Positions 46,611-55,986 of a DNA stretch of 64,000 nucleotides are shown here, piece by piece. A model generated the notes under the pieces. It worked only from the letters and a program-made list of their open reading frames with translations, was not told where the DNA came from and made no database searches. The stretch's first letter is position 1, and each line of letters begins with the position of its first letter. The DNA comes from Flectobacillus longus. GTDB lineage: Bacteria > Bacteroidota > Bacteroidia > Cytophagales > Spirosomataceae. The translations under genes were made by a program, and so were the position numbers. The stretch is from NCBI RefSeq assembly GCF_030056705.1, contig NZ_JASHIC010000023.1, forward strand, positions 62,001 to 126,000, in the 5' to 3' direction.

Positions 46611-47033
46611 TTATTTAATATCAATCACCATGGTTGTTAATCGGCTTACACAAATTAAGTCACCAGCCTCGTTGGTAATTTGGGTTTCCCATACTTGGAT
46701 ATTTCTTCCGATTTTGATAGGCTTACATTTACCATATACAAAACCTGATTTGGCAGACTTGAGGTGATTTGCATTTATTTCGACGCCAACTGCTGTTTGC
46801 TTGGAAGGGTCAGGCAGGCTCAGGAAAGAAGCTATACTTCCCATTGATTCGGCTAGTACTACCGAAGCACCTCCATGTAGAAGTCCCATAGGTTGTTTGG
46901 TACGATGATCAACGGGCATTTTGGCGACAAGATAATCGGAAGTAAGTTCTACAAATTCGATTCCCAAATGGTCGAGCATATTGTTTTGTCCCATGGCATT
47001 TAATTGCTCAAGGCTGTAAGAAGTATTAAACAT
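46611..47033 (-). CDS. Hotdog-fold thioesterase (PaaI/MenI-like)
   Basis: 140-aa acyl-CoA thioesterase of the PaaI/YdiI group. Visible motifs are MGLLHGGASVVLAESMGSIAS (cut from 52-72), with the conserved HGG and the catalytic Glu in AESMG, and AVGVEINANHLKSAKSGFVYG. YdiI/MenI homologues hydrolyse 1,4-dihydroxy-2-naphthoyl-CoA in menaquinone synthesis. The neighbour menF supports this role, but the sequence alone does not fix the substrate. Confidence 0.87.
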   Translation of the reverse strand: MFNTSYSLEQLNAMGQNNMLDHLGIEFVELTSDYLVAKMPVDHRTKQPMGLLHGGASVVLAESMGSIASFLSLPDPSKQTAVGVEINANHLKSAKSGFVYGKCKPIKIGRNIQVWETQITNEAGDLICVSRLTTMVIDIK

Positions 47034-47232
47034 AGTGAAGTGAATTAAATTTTTCTAAAGATAAAAAACCTTAGAGGTTTGACCTATTTTTCATTCATTG
47101 GATTAACCAAAACTGTCAAATAACCATTATTAAGATAGCTGGCTATATTATCATTTTTTTAACAAAATCTTACTTTTCTGTCAAAAATCATCTCTTTTTT
47201 AGTCATGAGATAGCATAATCACCTAAAAAATG

Positions 47233-47240
47233 TATTTTTG
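47233..47240 (+). promoter_or_regulatory. Putative -7 element of the histidine phosphatase gene
   Basis: TATTTTTG matches TAnnTTTG and lies 46 bp before the ATG at 47287. No clear -33 element. Confidence 0.38.
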
Positions 47241-47286
47241 TGACAATTTTTCATAGCTCTATATTACTCCATATCAAATAAATAGC

Positions 47287-47937
47287 ATGTCTAATACCCA
47301 AAGCAATATTCCTACTAAAAAAACAATTTACCTGATACGTCATGGTGAGACTGACTTCAATCGCCAAGGTATCGTACAGGGAAGTGGCGTAGATTCGGAC
47401 TTGAATGAGCTTGGACGTGCGCAAGCAGAGGCGTTTTTCCAAAGCTATCAAAACATCAATTTTGACAAAGTATATACATCTGCTCTTAAAAGAACTCATC
47501 AATCTGTTCATAAATTTATAGAATCTGGTATTCCTTGGGAACAACATTCAGGATTAAATGAAATAAGTTGGGGTATCAGAGAAGGACGTGTACCAAATGA
47601 CATAGATAACGAATATTATAAAGTTCTTATCGATAGTTGGGTTACAGGAGGTGTCGATATGGCAGCAGAAGGTGGCGAAAGCCCTTTACAAGTATTAGAA
47701 AGACAAAGGCCTGCTATTGAAACAATTTTGTCTCGCCCACATGAAGAAACTGTTTTGGTTGCCATGCACGGTCGTGCCATGAGAATTATCCTGACGATGT
47801 TGCTCGATAAGCCTCTACATGAGATGGATACATTTGAGCACTCAAATTTGTGCCTATACAAGTTGATTTACGATTACGAAACCCAATCATTCTTTGCCGA
47901 ACTCGAATGCGATACTACGCACTTGTTTGGTCTATAG
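47287..47937 (+). CDS. Histidine phosphatase family protein
   Basis: Phosphoglycerate-mutase-like phosphatase of 216 aa. The catalytic motif LIRHGETDFNRQG begins at residue 16 (His19 forms the phospho-enzyme), followed by SDLNELGRAQA, SALKRTHQS, the acid residue in LNEISWG and the second catalytic His in VAMHGRAMRI. The substrate (sugar phosphate, phosphoserine or a cobalamin/nucleotide intermediate) cannot be told. It has its own terminator. Confidence 0.9.
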   Translation: MSNTQSNIPTKKTIYLIRHGETDFNRQGIVQGSGVDSDLNELGRAQAEAFFQSYQNINFDKVYTSALKRTHQSVHKFIESGIPWEQHSGLNEISWGIREGRVPNDIDNEYYKVLIDSWVTGGVDMAAEGGESPLQVLERQRPAIETILSRPHEETVLVAMHGRAMRIILTMLLDKPLHEMDTFEHSNLCLYKLIYDYETQSFFAELECDTTHLFGL

Positions 47938-47957
47938 TTTTGAGAAGTCTATATGTT

Positions 47958-47988
47958 AAGAAGCCCATGGCAATGGGCTTCTTTTTTT
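47958..47988 (+). terminator. Terminator after the histidine phosphatase gene
   Basis: An 11-bp stem AAGAAGCCCAT/ATGGGCTTCTT with a GGCA loop, then seven T in total. Its stem is nearly identical to that of the terminator at 48895-48923. Confidence 0.85.
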
Positions 47989-48064
47989 ATTAATAATCAC
48001 ACAAAGAACGATTTATTTTACTAGTGAAAAATCTGTAAATTGCTGTAAACTATATTTCATCAAG

Positions 48065-48877
48065 ATGTCAAGATTTATTAATCCATATACCGACTTTGGT
48101 TTTAAAAAGCTTTTTGGCGAAGAAGCTAACAAAGAGTTGTTGATTGATTTTCTGAATCAATTGTTGCCACCTCGGCACCAGATTACGGAATTAGATTTTC
48201 GTAATGTAGAGAGCTTTGCAGAACTCTCGCATGAGCGAAAGGCAATTTTTGACATACATTGCCAAACTCAAAGTGGAGAGCGAATTATTGTGGAGATGCA
48301 AAAGGCAAAGGTTAATTACTTCAAAGACCGTTCTCTTTTCTATTCAACTTTTCCCATAAGAGAACAATCTAAACGTGGAGAATGGGATTTTAGATTAAAT
48401 CCTATTTATATGATTGCTATTTTGGATTTTCAATATGATGAAAAAGAAGAGAAGCAAAAGTTTTTGAGAAGTATAAAGTTGAAAGACCAAGACGGGGAGA
48501 TATTTTACGATAAGCTTAACTTTAAGTTTTTACAAATGCCTCTTTTTGATAAGCAAGAAAACGAATTAGAGAGTCATTTTGACAAGTGGATTTACTTCTT
48601 GAAAAAGTTAGAAAGCTTTGATGAAATACCAACTATATTGAAAGAACCTATTTTCGAAAAAGCTTTTGGCGTTGCAGAAATTGCCAATATGACTTCGGAG
48701 CAGTACGCCGAATATCAAGAAAGTTTGCTTACCTACATTGAGGTCAAAGAGGTAGTCAAAACAGCTAAAGATGATGGAAAAAGAGAGGTGGCAAGTGAAT
48801 TAAAAAAACTTGGAGTAGCCTTGGAAATTATAGCACAATCCACAGGGTTATCAATACAGGAAATTTTATCGCTTTAG
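48065..48877 (+). CDS. Rpn-family PD-(D/E)XK nuclease / transposase-like protein
   Basis: 270-aa member of the recombination-promoting nuclease (PDDEXK_2, formerly YhgA/RpnA) family. The start FINPYTDFGFKKLFG and the nuclease core AIFDIHCQTQSGERIIVEMQ (Asp63, Glu77 and Gln79, D-ExQ form) are intact. FYSTFPIREQSKRGEWDF and DKWIYFLKKLE follow as usual. The gene is full-length. In E. coli, family members cut DNA and promote RecA-independent recombination; other copies may act in defence. No terminal inverted repeats or target duplications were recognised, but near-identical terminators flank it. Confidence 0.9.
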   Translation: MSRFINPYTDFGFKKLFGEEANKELLIDFLNQLLPPRHQITELDFRNVESFAELSHERKAIFDIHCQTQSGERIIVEMQKAKVNYFKDRSLFYSTFPIREQSKRGEWDFRLNPIYMIAILDFQYDEKEEKQKFLRSIKLKDQDGEIFYDKLNFKFLQMPLFDKQENELESHFDKWIYFLKKLESFDEIPTILKEPIFEKAFGVAEIANMTSEQYAEYQESLLTYIEVKEVVKTAKDDGKREVASELKKLGVALEIIAQSTGLSIQEILSL

Positions 48878-48894
48878 GAACAAATAGAATGACT

Positions 48895-48923
48895 GAAGCC
48901 CATCGCCATGGGCTTCTTTTTTT
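48895..48923 (+). terminator. Terminator after the Rpn gene
   Basis: A 9-bp stem GAAGCCCAT/ATGGGCTTC with a CGCC loop and seven T. Same stem as at 47958-47988. Confidence 0.85.
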
Positions 48924-49225
48924 GTGCCTGATTATGGGAGGCAACTATTGAAAAATGTATTTACTAATATTTTTCTACCCTAAATCCAAACCTTTTATCA
49001 TCTCCTGATGCCATTCAATGATTTTGTGGGATAAATGTGCTTATTTTAACTGTAATTTTAAAAGAATCCTCCTGAGTAAAGTAGGTATGAGTTATTATCC
49101 CCAATATACAATTGAAGGTATTAAAAACTTGTAGCCAACTCGTGTAAGAATGATTCAAAAACAATCTTTTGCTTGGCGACTCAAGCATAAACTTTTATCA
49201 ATACAGACGAATTAGAATAGAAATA
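48924..49225. other. Intergenic region upstream of the LytS-like kinase
   Basis: About 300 bp. An in-frame ATG at 49169 precedes the chosen start but adds a poorly conserved 19-residue leader. No promoter, repeat or RNA was recognised. Confidence 0.45.
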
Positions 49226-50317
49226 ATGCCAAGAATCAAATTATATTGGACTCTACAGATTGTTGGTTGGCTAGCTTGGCTTGCCAATGAAGCATTGATT
49301 TATGTAAACTCTTTTGGGTGGTCGATTGACTGGTTTATTTCGGCAGACTTGAATATTGCTTTTGCCATTTTCTTGACACATAATTTCAGAAAAGTAATCA
49401 AAAAATATGGTTGGGTCGAAATGCCCATTCGTCAGGTAGTACCTCGTATTTTGGGCTCGGTGGTGTTGATGTCGATGATGATGGCGAGTATCAATATTCC
49501 GCTAGATGGTTACATTTTGCGCGAACGTGAGCATGCTGACTTTTGGTCGATATTTTTCTTCATACAGTTCAGTTTCAGCTTCATGAAGCCATTGATGATT
49601 TGGACTTTGTTCTATTATGCGTCTCATTATTTTGAAAGAAAATCAGAAATTGAGGTCGAAAAAGTTCGTTTAGAATCCTCTATTCGTGAAACTGAGTCAA
49701 AGGTTTTACGGGCACAAATGAACCCGCATTTTATGTTCAATGCTCTGAATAGCATTCGTGCCTTGATTTTGGAAGAACCTGAAAAAGCACAAAAAGCAGT
49801 TACCCAGTTGTCGAATATTTTGAGAAGCTCGTTGCTGGCCGATCGACGTAAAACAGTTTCACTTTCAGAAGAACTAAGAACGGTTGAGGATTATTTGGCT
49901 CTCGAAAAAATTCGTTATGAAGACCGCTTGCAAATACGTAAGAATGTTTATCCCGAAACACTTACTTGCCAAATTCCACCTATGTTATTACAAACTTTGG
50001 TCGAAAACGCTATCAAACATGGTGTTTCTAAGCCTGTGAAAGGTGGATTTGTGAGTATCGAAACCAAAATGGTTGATAGCAAAGTAGTAATCGAAATTAG
50101 TAATACGGGCGTTTTAGAGACTACAGAGTCGGGAGGTTTTGGGCTCGAAAATACAGCACATCGCTTGGAGTTATTATTTGGTGCTGAAGCCAAATTTAAA
50201 ATTTATCAAGCGTCCAAAGACGTAGTGACTGCCGAGATTACCGTGCCGATCCCGAGTCAGGTTGTAGAAAATAAAGATAATCCTTTTGCTAAAATCACGC
50301 ATATCGTGCGAGGATAA
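49226..50317 (+). CDS. LytS/YehU-type sensor histidine kinase
   Basis: Membrane sensor kinase of 363 aa from the ATG at 49226 (MPRIKLYWTLQIVGWLAWL). Four hydrophobic helices (about 8-30, 40-55, 75-95, 108-132) are followed by a short coiled linker and the His_kinase domain RAQMNPHFMFNALNSIRAL with phospho-accepting His168. The ATPase region has IPPMLLQTLVENAIKHGV (N box) and GGFGLENTAHRLELLFG (G box). The response regulator gene 64 bp downstream is its partner. Confidence 0.9.
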   Translation: MPRIKLYWTLQIVGWLAWLANEALIYVNSFGWSIDWFISADLNIAFAIFLTHNFRKVIKKYGWVEMPIRQVVPRILGSVVLMSMMMASINIPLDGYILREREHADFWSIFFFIQFSFSFMKPLMIWTLFYYASHYFERKSEIEVEKVRLESSIRETESKVLRAQMNPHFMFNALNSIRALILEEPEKAQKAVTQLSNILRSSLLADRRKTVSLSEELRTVEDYLALEKIRYEDRLQIRKNVYPETLTCQIPPMLLQTLVENAIKHGVSKPVKGGFVSIETKMVDSKVVIEISNTGVLETTESGGFGLENTAHRLELLFGAEAKFKIYQASKDVVTAEITVPIPSQVVENKDNPFAKITHIVRG

Positions 50318-50381
50318 ACAATAGGCATTAGTCTTCAGTAATATACTTTTTAAATATCCAACGCTATTACTCCAAAACCGA

Positions 50382-51119
50382 ATGAAAGCAATTATAGTTG
50401 ATGACGAAAGGTTAGCACGTAATGAATTGAAACGTTTGCTAGAAAATTTTCCTAAAATCAATATTGTAGGCGAGGCACCCAATGCCGACGAAGCGATTCA
50501 ATTAATTGATGAACTCCACCCTGACCTTTTATTTTTGGATATTCAAATGCCAGGCAAAACTGGGTTCGACTTATTGGCTGAGTTGGACGGCAATGTCCCA
50601 GAAGTGATTTTTACGACAGCGTACGACGAATATGCCATTAAAGCATTCGAATTTAATGCGCTTGACTATTTGCTCAAACCTATTGAACTACATCGTTTAA
50701 GTGAGGCTATCCAAAAAGTAGAGGAGGAGTTTGAACGCCAAAAACAAATCTCTGATACTGCCAAAGAAGGCGCATCAGTTTTGAGCGAAAACGATCAGGT
50801 TTTTGTTAAAGACGGTGAAAAATGCTGGTTTGTTCGTTTAGGAAATGTTCGTTTGTTCGAATCAATGGGCAATTACGTTCGTTTGTATTTTGATGACCAA
50901 AAACCATTGGTTCTTAAGTCGTTGAATGCCCTTGAAGAACGCCTTGACCCTAAAGTATTTTTCCGTGCCAATCGTAAACATATTATTAACTTGAAATATA
51001 TTCAAAAAATCGAGCCTTGGTTTTCTGGAGGTTTGCAAGTAACCCTTCGTGAGAGTGGCGACAAAATCGAAATTTCTCGCCGTCAAGCTATTAGATTTAA
51101 AGAGTTGTTGAGTTTGTAG
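50382..51119 (+). CDS. LytTR-family response regulator
   Basis: 245 aa: the receiver domain (about 1-120) has DDER at 7-10, phospho-acceptor Asp53 in LLFLDIQMPGKTG and Lys in LDYLLKPIE. The LytTR DNA-binding domain (about 140-245) has VRLFESMGNYVRLYF, FFRANRKHIINLKYI and the SGDKIEISRRQA end. It forms a two-component system with the kinase just upstream. Target genes are not known. Confidence 0.93.
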   Translation: MKAIIVDDERLARNELKRLLENFPKINIVGEAPNADEAIQLIDELHPDLLFLDIQMPGKTGFDLLAELDGNVPEVIFTTAYDEYAIKAFEFNALDYLLKPIELHRLSEAIQKVEEEFERQKQISDTAKEGASVLSENDQVFVKDGEKCWFVRLGNVRLFESMGNYVRLYFDDQKPLVLKSLNALEERLDPKVFFRANRKHIINLKYIQKIEPWFSGGLQVTLRESGDKIEISRRQAIRFKELLSL

Positions 51120-51129
51120 AATAGTTATC

Positions 51130-51187
51130 AGGCATCAGGCAAAAAGGCACCAGTTTTTATTAACTAGTGCCTTTTTGCCTGATGCCT
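51130..51187. terminator. Bidirectional terminator
   Basis: A 21-bp perfect stem (51130-51150 with 51167-51187), which extends inward to about 26 bp with one mismatch. A five-base A run and T run are embedded in the stem. It lies between the convergent LytTR and AI-2E-type genes. Confidence 0.72.
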
Positions 51188-51200
51188 AGTCCCTTAAATT

Positions 51201-52286
51201 CTATCCCAATATCCTTCCCCCACCTTTATGATGAATTTCGGCTTCGCCTAGTAGATAACCATAGTGTTTGAGAGAGTCAATATTATCAAATACTACCTTG
51301 AGTATTGCTATAAATGGCAAAGCCAGCACCAAACCCGAAATACCCCAAAGTTGACCACCCAAAATCAAAGCAATCATAGCTGCTAGTGGATTAATACTTA
51401 CTTTTGAGCCTACAATATGAGGTGTAATGAAGTTCCCTTCTAAAAATTGCACAAACAAAAATACGCCAGCCACTCCCACAGCATACATTGGCGAATCTTT
51501 GGTAATAAGCGCCATCAGCATCGGTAAAATTGAACCTATCATGATACCGATGTAAGGAATCAATAGTAAAAAAGCTGCGAGCGTTCCGAAGAAAATGGCA
51601 TATTCAATGTCCAGTAACCACAAACCGAAGGTATTGAGTGCTGCTACTATCAAAATTACCGTGAATAATCCCAGCAAATAACTCTGAACTACAGTATAGA
51701 TTCTGGTACAAACGAGGTCTATCTTTTTACGATTTCCTCTACCAAAAGCTAGATAAAAGAAACGACGGAAAAAATCACGATAGAGTAAAAAGAAAAACAC
51801 AAAAATAGGAATCAACATCGCTGACGATAGCGAGTTGAGTGTTGTTCCCAGAGCGTTAGTAATGATATTACCGCTATTTTTGAGCAAAGTCAACGACTGA
51901 TTGCGAAGCTCAGTCACTTGCTTTTTGCGACTGATATGCAAATTGTGTGATGCCCAAGATTGTAGTTCATTGATGAATGTTTCTCCTTTTTTCAGAAAAG
52001 TAGGAAAGGTATCTGAAAAATCGGCAATTTGCAGTGCTATTAGGCTAATGACCCCAGCCATAATTGCCAGTGTAACCAATAGACAAACAAAGATGGCTAA
52101 GGTTCGTGGAAAATGCCATTTCTCAAGTCGATGACACAAAGGATATAGCAACATCGAAAATAAAACGGAAAACGAAATTAAAATAAGGATTTCTTGTAAA
52201 AGGTACATCCACCAAACAATAACTGATACCGTTAGAAGGCCAATGAGTAATTTGATAGATGGAGGAAGCTTGATTTCTGATAACAT
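51201..52286 (-). CDS. AI-2E-family (PerM-like) transporter
   Basis: Inner-membrane protein of 361 aa with about eight helices and the family architecture: two N-terminal helices, a soluble segment (about 100-150), then the C-terminal core with PYIGIMIGSILPMLMALI and GNFITPHIVGSKVSINPLAAMIAL. Family members export autoinducer-2 or act as Na+/H+ antiporters; the function here is open. It is convergent with the LytTR gene. Confidence 0.9.
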   Translation of the reverse strand: MLSEIKLPPSIKLLIGLLTVSVIVWWMYLLQEILILISFSVLFSMLLYPLCHRLEKWHFPRTLAIFVCLLVTLAIMAGVISLIALQIADFSDTFPTFLKKGETFINELQSWASHNLHISRKKQVTELRNQSLTLLKNSGNIITNALGTTLNSLSSAMLIPIFVFFFLLYRDFFRRFFYLAFGRGNRKKIDLVCTRIYTVVQSYLLGLFTVILIVAALNTFGLWLLDIEYAIFFGTLAAFLLLIPYIGIMIGSILPMLMALITKDSPMYAVGVAGVFLFVQFLEGNFITPHIVGSKVSINPLAAMIALILGGQLWGISGLVLALPFIAILKVVFDNIDSLKHYGYLLGEAEIHHKGGGRILG

Positions 52287-52414
52287 AGCAATGGATTATA
52301 GTCTTGTCGATGCTTGAGAATAAAAAGAGATAAACCTTATTTTCAAAAATACTTAAAAAACTGAAAATAGCTACCTTTATTATTAAGAACCTAAAAATAC
52401 ATACAAAACAATTT

Positions 52415-53236
52415 ATGCTCAAATACAAAATTTTATGGTTCTTATTTAACCTAAAAGCATCATTAGCAGGTTACCGACATGAGGTTCATGAATTAGGTTT
52501 TCAGAAAGGGGAAAAACATTTAAAAGTTGAAAGAATAGGATACCTTCCTAAACAAGTCGATGAGAGTTCTGGATTGGTATATCTAGCTCAGGATTCAACC
52601 TTATTGACTCATAATGATAGCGGTGGTGCCCCTCATATTTATCAAATAGATTTGTCTGGAAAACTACTAAATACATACCCTATTCCTCAGACTGAAAATG
52701 TAGATTGGGAAGATATGTCAGCCGATGAGCAAGAAAATCTTTATATAGGTGATATAGGTAATAATTCGCATCAACGTCAGGATTTATGTGTGTATAAAAT
52801 TGATGCAAAATTGGGTGAAAATTTACTCAGGATTCCAATCTATTATCCTAATAATCAAATAATACCTGATGCCGAGGCCATGTTTGTTGCACAGGATTCT
52901 ATCTATGTTTTTACCAAGAATTTGGATAAATCGGGAACAGACTTATTTGTGAGGAAAGTTGGTTCTAATGCTGATACTTTACGGCTCAAATCGCATATCA
53001 ATTTGAGGACACCAATAACTGGTGCAGCCATTAATCCACAGAAAAATAAATTTGTGTTAATAAGTTATGGAAAGATTTATTATTTTAGAATTATAGAACA
53101 CCAAATAGACTTTTTGAACCCGCTTTATTGTTTAAATTTCCCCCATAAACAGACCGAATCTATAGCATTTTTAGATGAAAATGTAGTAATTATCACCAAT
53201 GAACAGGGTGAAATATATAGGGTCTGTGAGAATTAA
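52415..53236 (+). CDS. Beta-propeller protein of unknown function
   Basis: 273 aa. No classic signal peptide; the start MLKYKILWFLFNLKASLAG could be a weak one. Repeated strand patterns (ESSGLVYLAQDSTLLTHNDS, HIYQIDLSGKLLNTYPI, YIGDIGNNSHQRQDLCVYKI, PDAEAMFVAQDSIYVFTKN) suggest a beta-propeller related to SdiA-regulated or phytase-esterase-like proteins. No catalytic residues were identified. It is divergent from the AI-2E-type gene across 128 bp. Confidence 0.62.
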   Translation: MLKYKILWFLFNLKASLAGYRHEVHELGFQKGEKHLKVERIGYLPKQVDESSGLVYLAQDSTLLTHNDSGGAPHIYQIDLSGKLLNTYPIPQTENVDWEDMSADEQENLYIGDIGNNSHQRQDLCVYKIDAKLGENLLRIPIYYPNNQIIPDAEAMFVAQDSIYVFTKNLDKSGTDLFVRKVGSNADTLRLKSHINLRTPITGAAINPQKNKFVLISYGKIYYFRIIEHQIDFLNPLYCLNFPHKQTESIAFLDENVVIITNEQGEIYRVCEN

Positions 53237-53418
53237 CAATTCCTTAATATTGAGATAACTAATTTTGTATTGGCTTTTGAGTGTAAGTAGTTATCAGCCG
53301 CGTTACTTAATGACACTTAATGCTGGAGTAATATTGGATTAATTTTTAATTAATAGCATCCAGTGAGTTGATTTTGTTGAGTAATGATACTTTCGCTCAA
53401 CGACTAATTATCAAATAT

Positions 53419-54114
53419 ATGAGCAATACGCTACCAACTCCCAAAATCCTTTTGGTCGACGACGACCCAGATATTATTGAGCTATTAGAGTATAACCTTA
53501 CCAAAGAAGGATTTGATACGGCCTCGGCAACAGACGGGCTTCAAGCCTTGGAGGTAGCAAAAAAATTTAAACCAGATTTGATTTTGCTCGACGTGATGAT
53601 GCCCAAAATGGATGGAATCGAAACGGCTCGTCAATTGAGATTGCTGTCGGAGTTTAAGGATACCTACATTTTGTTTTTGACAGCTCGTGCAGAGGAATAC
53701 ACCGAAGTAGCAGCTTTTGATGTAGGTGCTGATGATTACGTTGTAAAACCCATCAAGCCTCGTGCTTTGCTAAGTCGTTTGAAGGCACTTTTAAGAAGAG
53801 ATTCTCAGCAATCAGAGGCTGAAGATAAATTGGAAATAGGCTCACTTTTCATCAACCGAGTAAACTATACTGTACTCAACGATGGTAAGTCTTTAGTAAT
53901 GCCTAAAAAAGAATTTGAATTATTGTCGTTTCTTGCACATCATCCCAACAAAGTATTTAGTCGTGATGAATTGTTGGAAAAAGTTTGGGGTAGCGACGTT
54001 TACGTGGTAGAAAGAACAGTAGATGTTCACATCAGAAAACTACGTGAAAAAATCCCAGAATACTATATCAAAACACTCAAAGGTGTTGGATATATGTTTT
54101 CGGTAGATGCTTAG
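53419..54114 (+). CDS. OmpR/PhoB-family response regulator
   Basis: 231 aa from the ATG at 53419 (MSNTLPTPKILLVDDDPDI); the longer frame adds a non-homologous N-terminus. The receiver domain (about 8-125) has DDD at 14-16, phospho-acceptor Asp58 in LILLDVMMPKMDG and Lys in DDYVVKPIKPRALL. The winged-helix domain (about 135-231) has KEFELLSFLAHHPNKVFSRD, VVERTVDVHIRKLREK and the end KTLKGVGYMF. No histidine kinase gene is adjacent, so the partner is elsewhere. Confidence 0.93.
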   Translation: MSNTLPTPKILLVDDDPDIIELLEYNLTKEGFDTASATDGLQALEVAKKFKPDLILLDVMMPKMDGIETARQLRLLSEFKDTYILFLTARAEEYTEVAAFDVGADDYVVKPIKPRALLSRLKALLRRDSQQSEAEDKLEIGSLFINRVNYTVLNDGKSLVMPKKEFELLSFLAHHPNKVFSRDELLEKVWGSDVYVVERTVDVHIRKLREKIPEYYIKTLKGVGYMFSVDA

Positions 54115-54159
54115 AGTTAATGAGATAAGATATTGACGCAATATTTTCTCTTAAATATA

Positions 54160-54194
54160 TAAAAAAGTCCTCTCATGATGGGAGGACTTTTTTA
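54160..54194 (+). terminator. Terminator after the OmpR-type regulator gene
   Basis: A 13-bp stem (54160-54172 with 54182-54194), a 9-nt loop and a T6 run in the right arm. Confidence 0.83.
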
Positions 54195-54450
54195 TTGCCA
54201 TTTACTCATTTTGCTTAAGTATTGAAAGGATAAATTCTGCCATTGAATCAAGAAAGGATAAGATTCTAACATTTTATGAATAACTTGCAAAACAATGCTG
54301 TTGATAAGTACCCTTTATAAGACATAAGCCACCCACTTTCAAATAGCATTCCTGCCACAATTCTTTAACTAAAATTGAAAATTATATCCTTATTTTGATT
54401 TAAAATCCTAAAAAAGAGTTGCTTGCGTGGCACCTGGTAAGAGTTTTGGA
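54195..54450. other. Intergenic region before the GHL10 gene
   Basis: About 255 bp (about 335 with the terminator). AT-rich; no promoter match, ORF or repeat was recognised. Confidence 0.4.
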
Positions 54451-55986
54451 ATGTGTATGTATAAGACTATTTTTCATGTATGTCTGTTTTGTGTTTTAGT
54501 ATGCTCTAGTTGTCATTCTCAACAAAACAGAACGGCTGAGCTCACCTCTAAATATGAGTTTAGAGCCGTTTGGATAGCGACAGTCGACAATATAGACTGG
54601 CCTCGTAAGGGTCAATATAATTCAGAAGAGCAAAAAAGAGATTTCATCAGGATTCTAGATGAGCACAAACGCTCTAACATGAATGCCGTGATGGTTCAGG
54701 TTCGCGATGCTTGCGACGCCTATTATGCCAAAGGTTTAGAACCCTGGTCCGAGTTTTTGACGGGTACTCAAGGCAAATTTCCTTCACCATTTTACGATCC
54801 CTTAGATTTTATGATTCAAGAGGCTCATGCTCGCAATATGGAATTTCATGCGTGGCTAAACCTCAATCGTGCTACCTTCAAAAGGGCTGGTTCTATTATG
54901 CCTGAGCATATTAGTGTTACTAAGCCCGAATGGATGATTCAGTACGATGGACAAAAAGTATTAAATTTTGGTATTCCTGAAGTGCGCGATTATATTGTAC
55001 AAGTAGTAATCGAAATACTCAAAAACTATGATGTAGACGGAATCCACTTTGATGATTATTTTTATCCTTATCCTGTGCCAGGTCAGCAGTTAAATGACCT
55101 CGACACTTTTCGAAAGTATGGAGCAGGTTATAGAAATATCGAAGATTGGAGAAGAAGTAATACCGATATTTTGATTCAACAAATAGGGGAGGCGATTAAA
55201 CGCATAAAGCCTTATGTAAAATATGGTATTAGTCCGTTTGGTGTTTGGCAAAACTATAGCCCTATTGTAAAAGTAGGCTCTAAAACACAAGCTGGAACTA
55301 CTTCGTATCAAACACTATATGCTGATACTCGTAAATGGATTGAGAAAGGCTGGGTAGACTATATAGTACCACAAGTGTACTTTGAACGTAGTCACCCTAA
55401 AGTACCCTACAAAATACTAACCGATTGGTGGAGTCAACATACTTATGGGCGTCATTTGTATATCGGGCATGGTATTTATAAAATCAAGTCAGGTTGGAAC
55501 AATGCCGAAGCTACAAGTCAACTTCGTTTAGATAGAAGTAATGCCAATATTCAAGGTGGGATGTTCTTTAGCTCAAAGTGCCTAACAGAAAATTATGGGG
55601 GAATTCAAGATTCCTTACGCGCATCGTTATACCATTATCCTGCTATTATTCCTCCTATGAGATGGAAAGATAGTATTGCACCCAAACCACCCCAGAGAGT
55701 AATAGCCTTGAAGGATAATGGACTGAATAAATTGGTTTGGCAACCAGGTGAAAAAGCTTCTGATGGCAACGAAAATGTGTACTTTGCGGTTTATCGATTT
55801 GAAAAAGCAGAAAAAATTAATCTTGAAAGGATTGATAAAATTCTTTATGTTGGAAGAGACGTTACTTTTTTAGATTATACTTCCGAAAGAGCCAGAGGAT
55901 ATGTATATGCAGTAACTTCCTTTGACCGACTACATAACGAATCAACACCAACGATGGTTGTTGTAAATTATGGGGATACACGATAA
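54451..55986 (+). CDS. GHL10-family glycosidase-like lipoprotein
   Basis: 511 aa from the ATG at 54451 (MCMYKTIFHVCLF; a second ATG two codons later is equally possible). A lipoprotein signal ends in VLVCSSC. The GHL10 (DUF187) barrel covers about 30-360: EFRAVWIATVDNIDWP, NMNAVMVQVRDACDAYYAK, NMEFHAWLNLNRA, DGIHFDDYFYPYP, ISPFGVWQNYSP and WVDYIVPQVYFERS. A fibronectin-like domain ends the protein. Relatives are thought to act on glycans of the envelope such as peptidoglycan, but the substrate is unproven. Confidence 0.88.
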   Translation: MCMYKTIFHVCLFCVLVCSSCHSQQNRTAELTSKYEFRAVWIATVDNIDWPRKGQYNSEEQKRDFIRILDEHKRSNMNAVMVQVRDACDAYYAKGLEPWSEFLTGTQGKFPSPFYDPLDFMIQEAHARNMEFHAWLNLNRATFKRAGSIMPEHISVTKPEWMIQYDGQKVLNFGIPEVRDYIVQVVIEILKNYDVDGIHFDDYFYPYPVPGQQLNDLDTFRKYGAGYRNIEDWRRSNTDILIQQIGEAIKRIKPYVKYGISPFGVWQNYSPIVKVGSKTQAGTTSYQTLYADTRKWIEKGWVDYIVPQVYFERSHPKVPYKILTDWWSQHTYGRHLYIGHGIYKIKSGWNNAEATSQLRLDRSNANIQGGMFFSSKCLTENYGGIQDSLRASLYHYPAIIPPMRWKDSIAPKPPQRVIALKDNGLNKLVWQPGEKASDGNENVYFAVYRFEKAEKINLERIDKILYVGRDVTFLDYTSERARGYVYAVTSFDRLHNESTPTMVVVNYGDTR

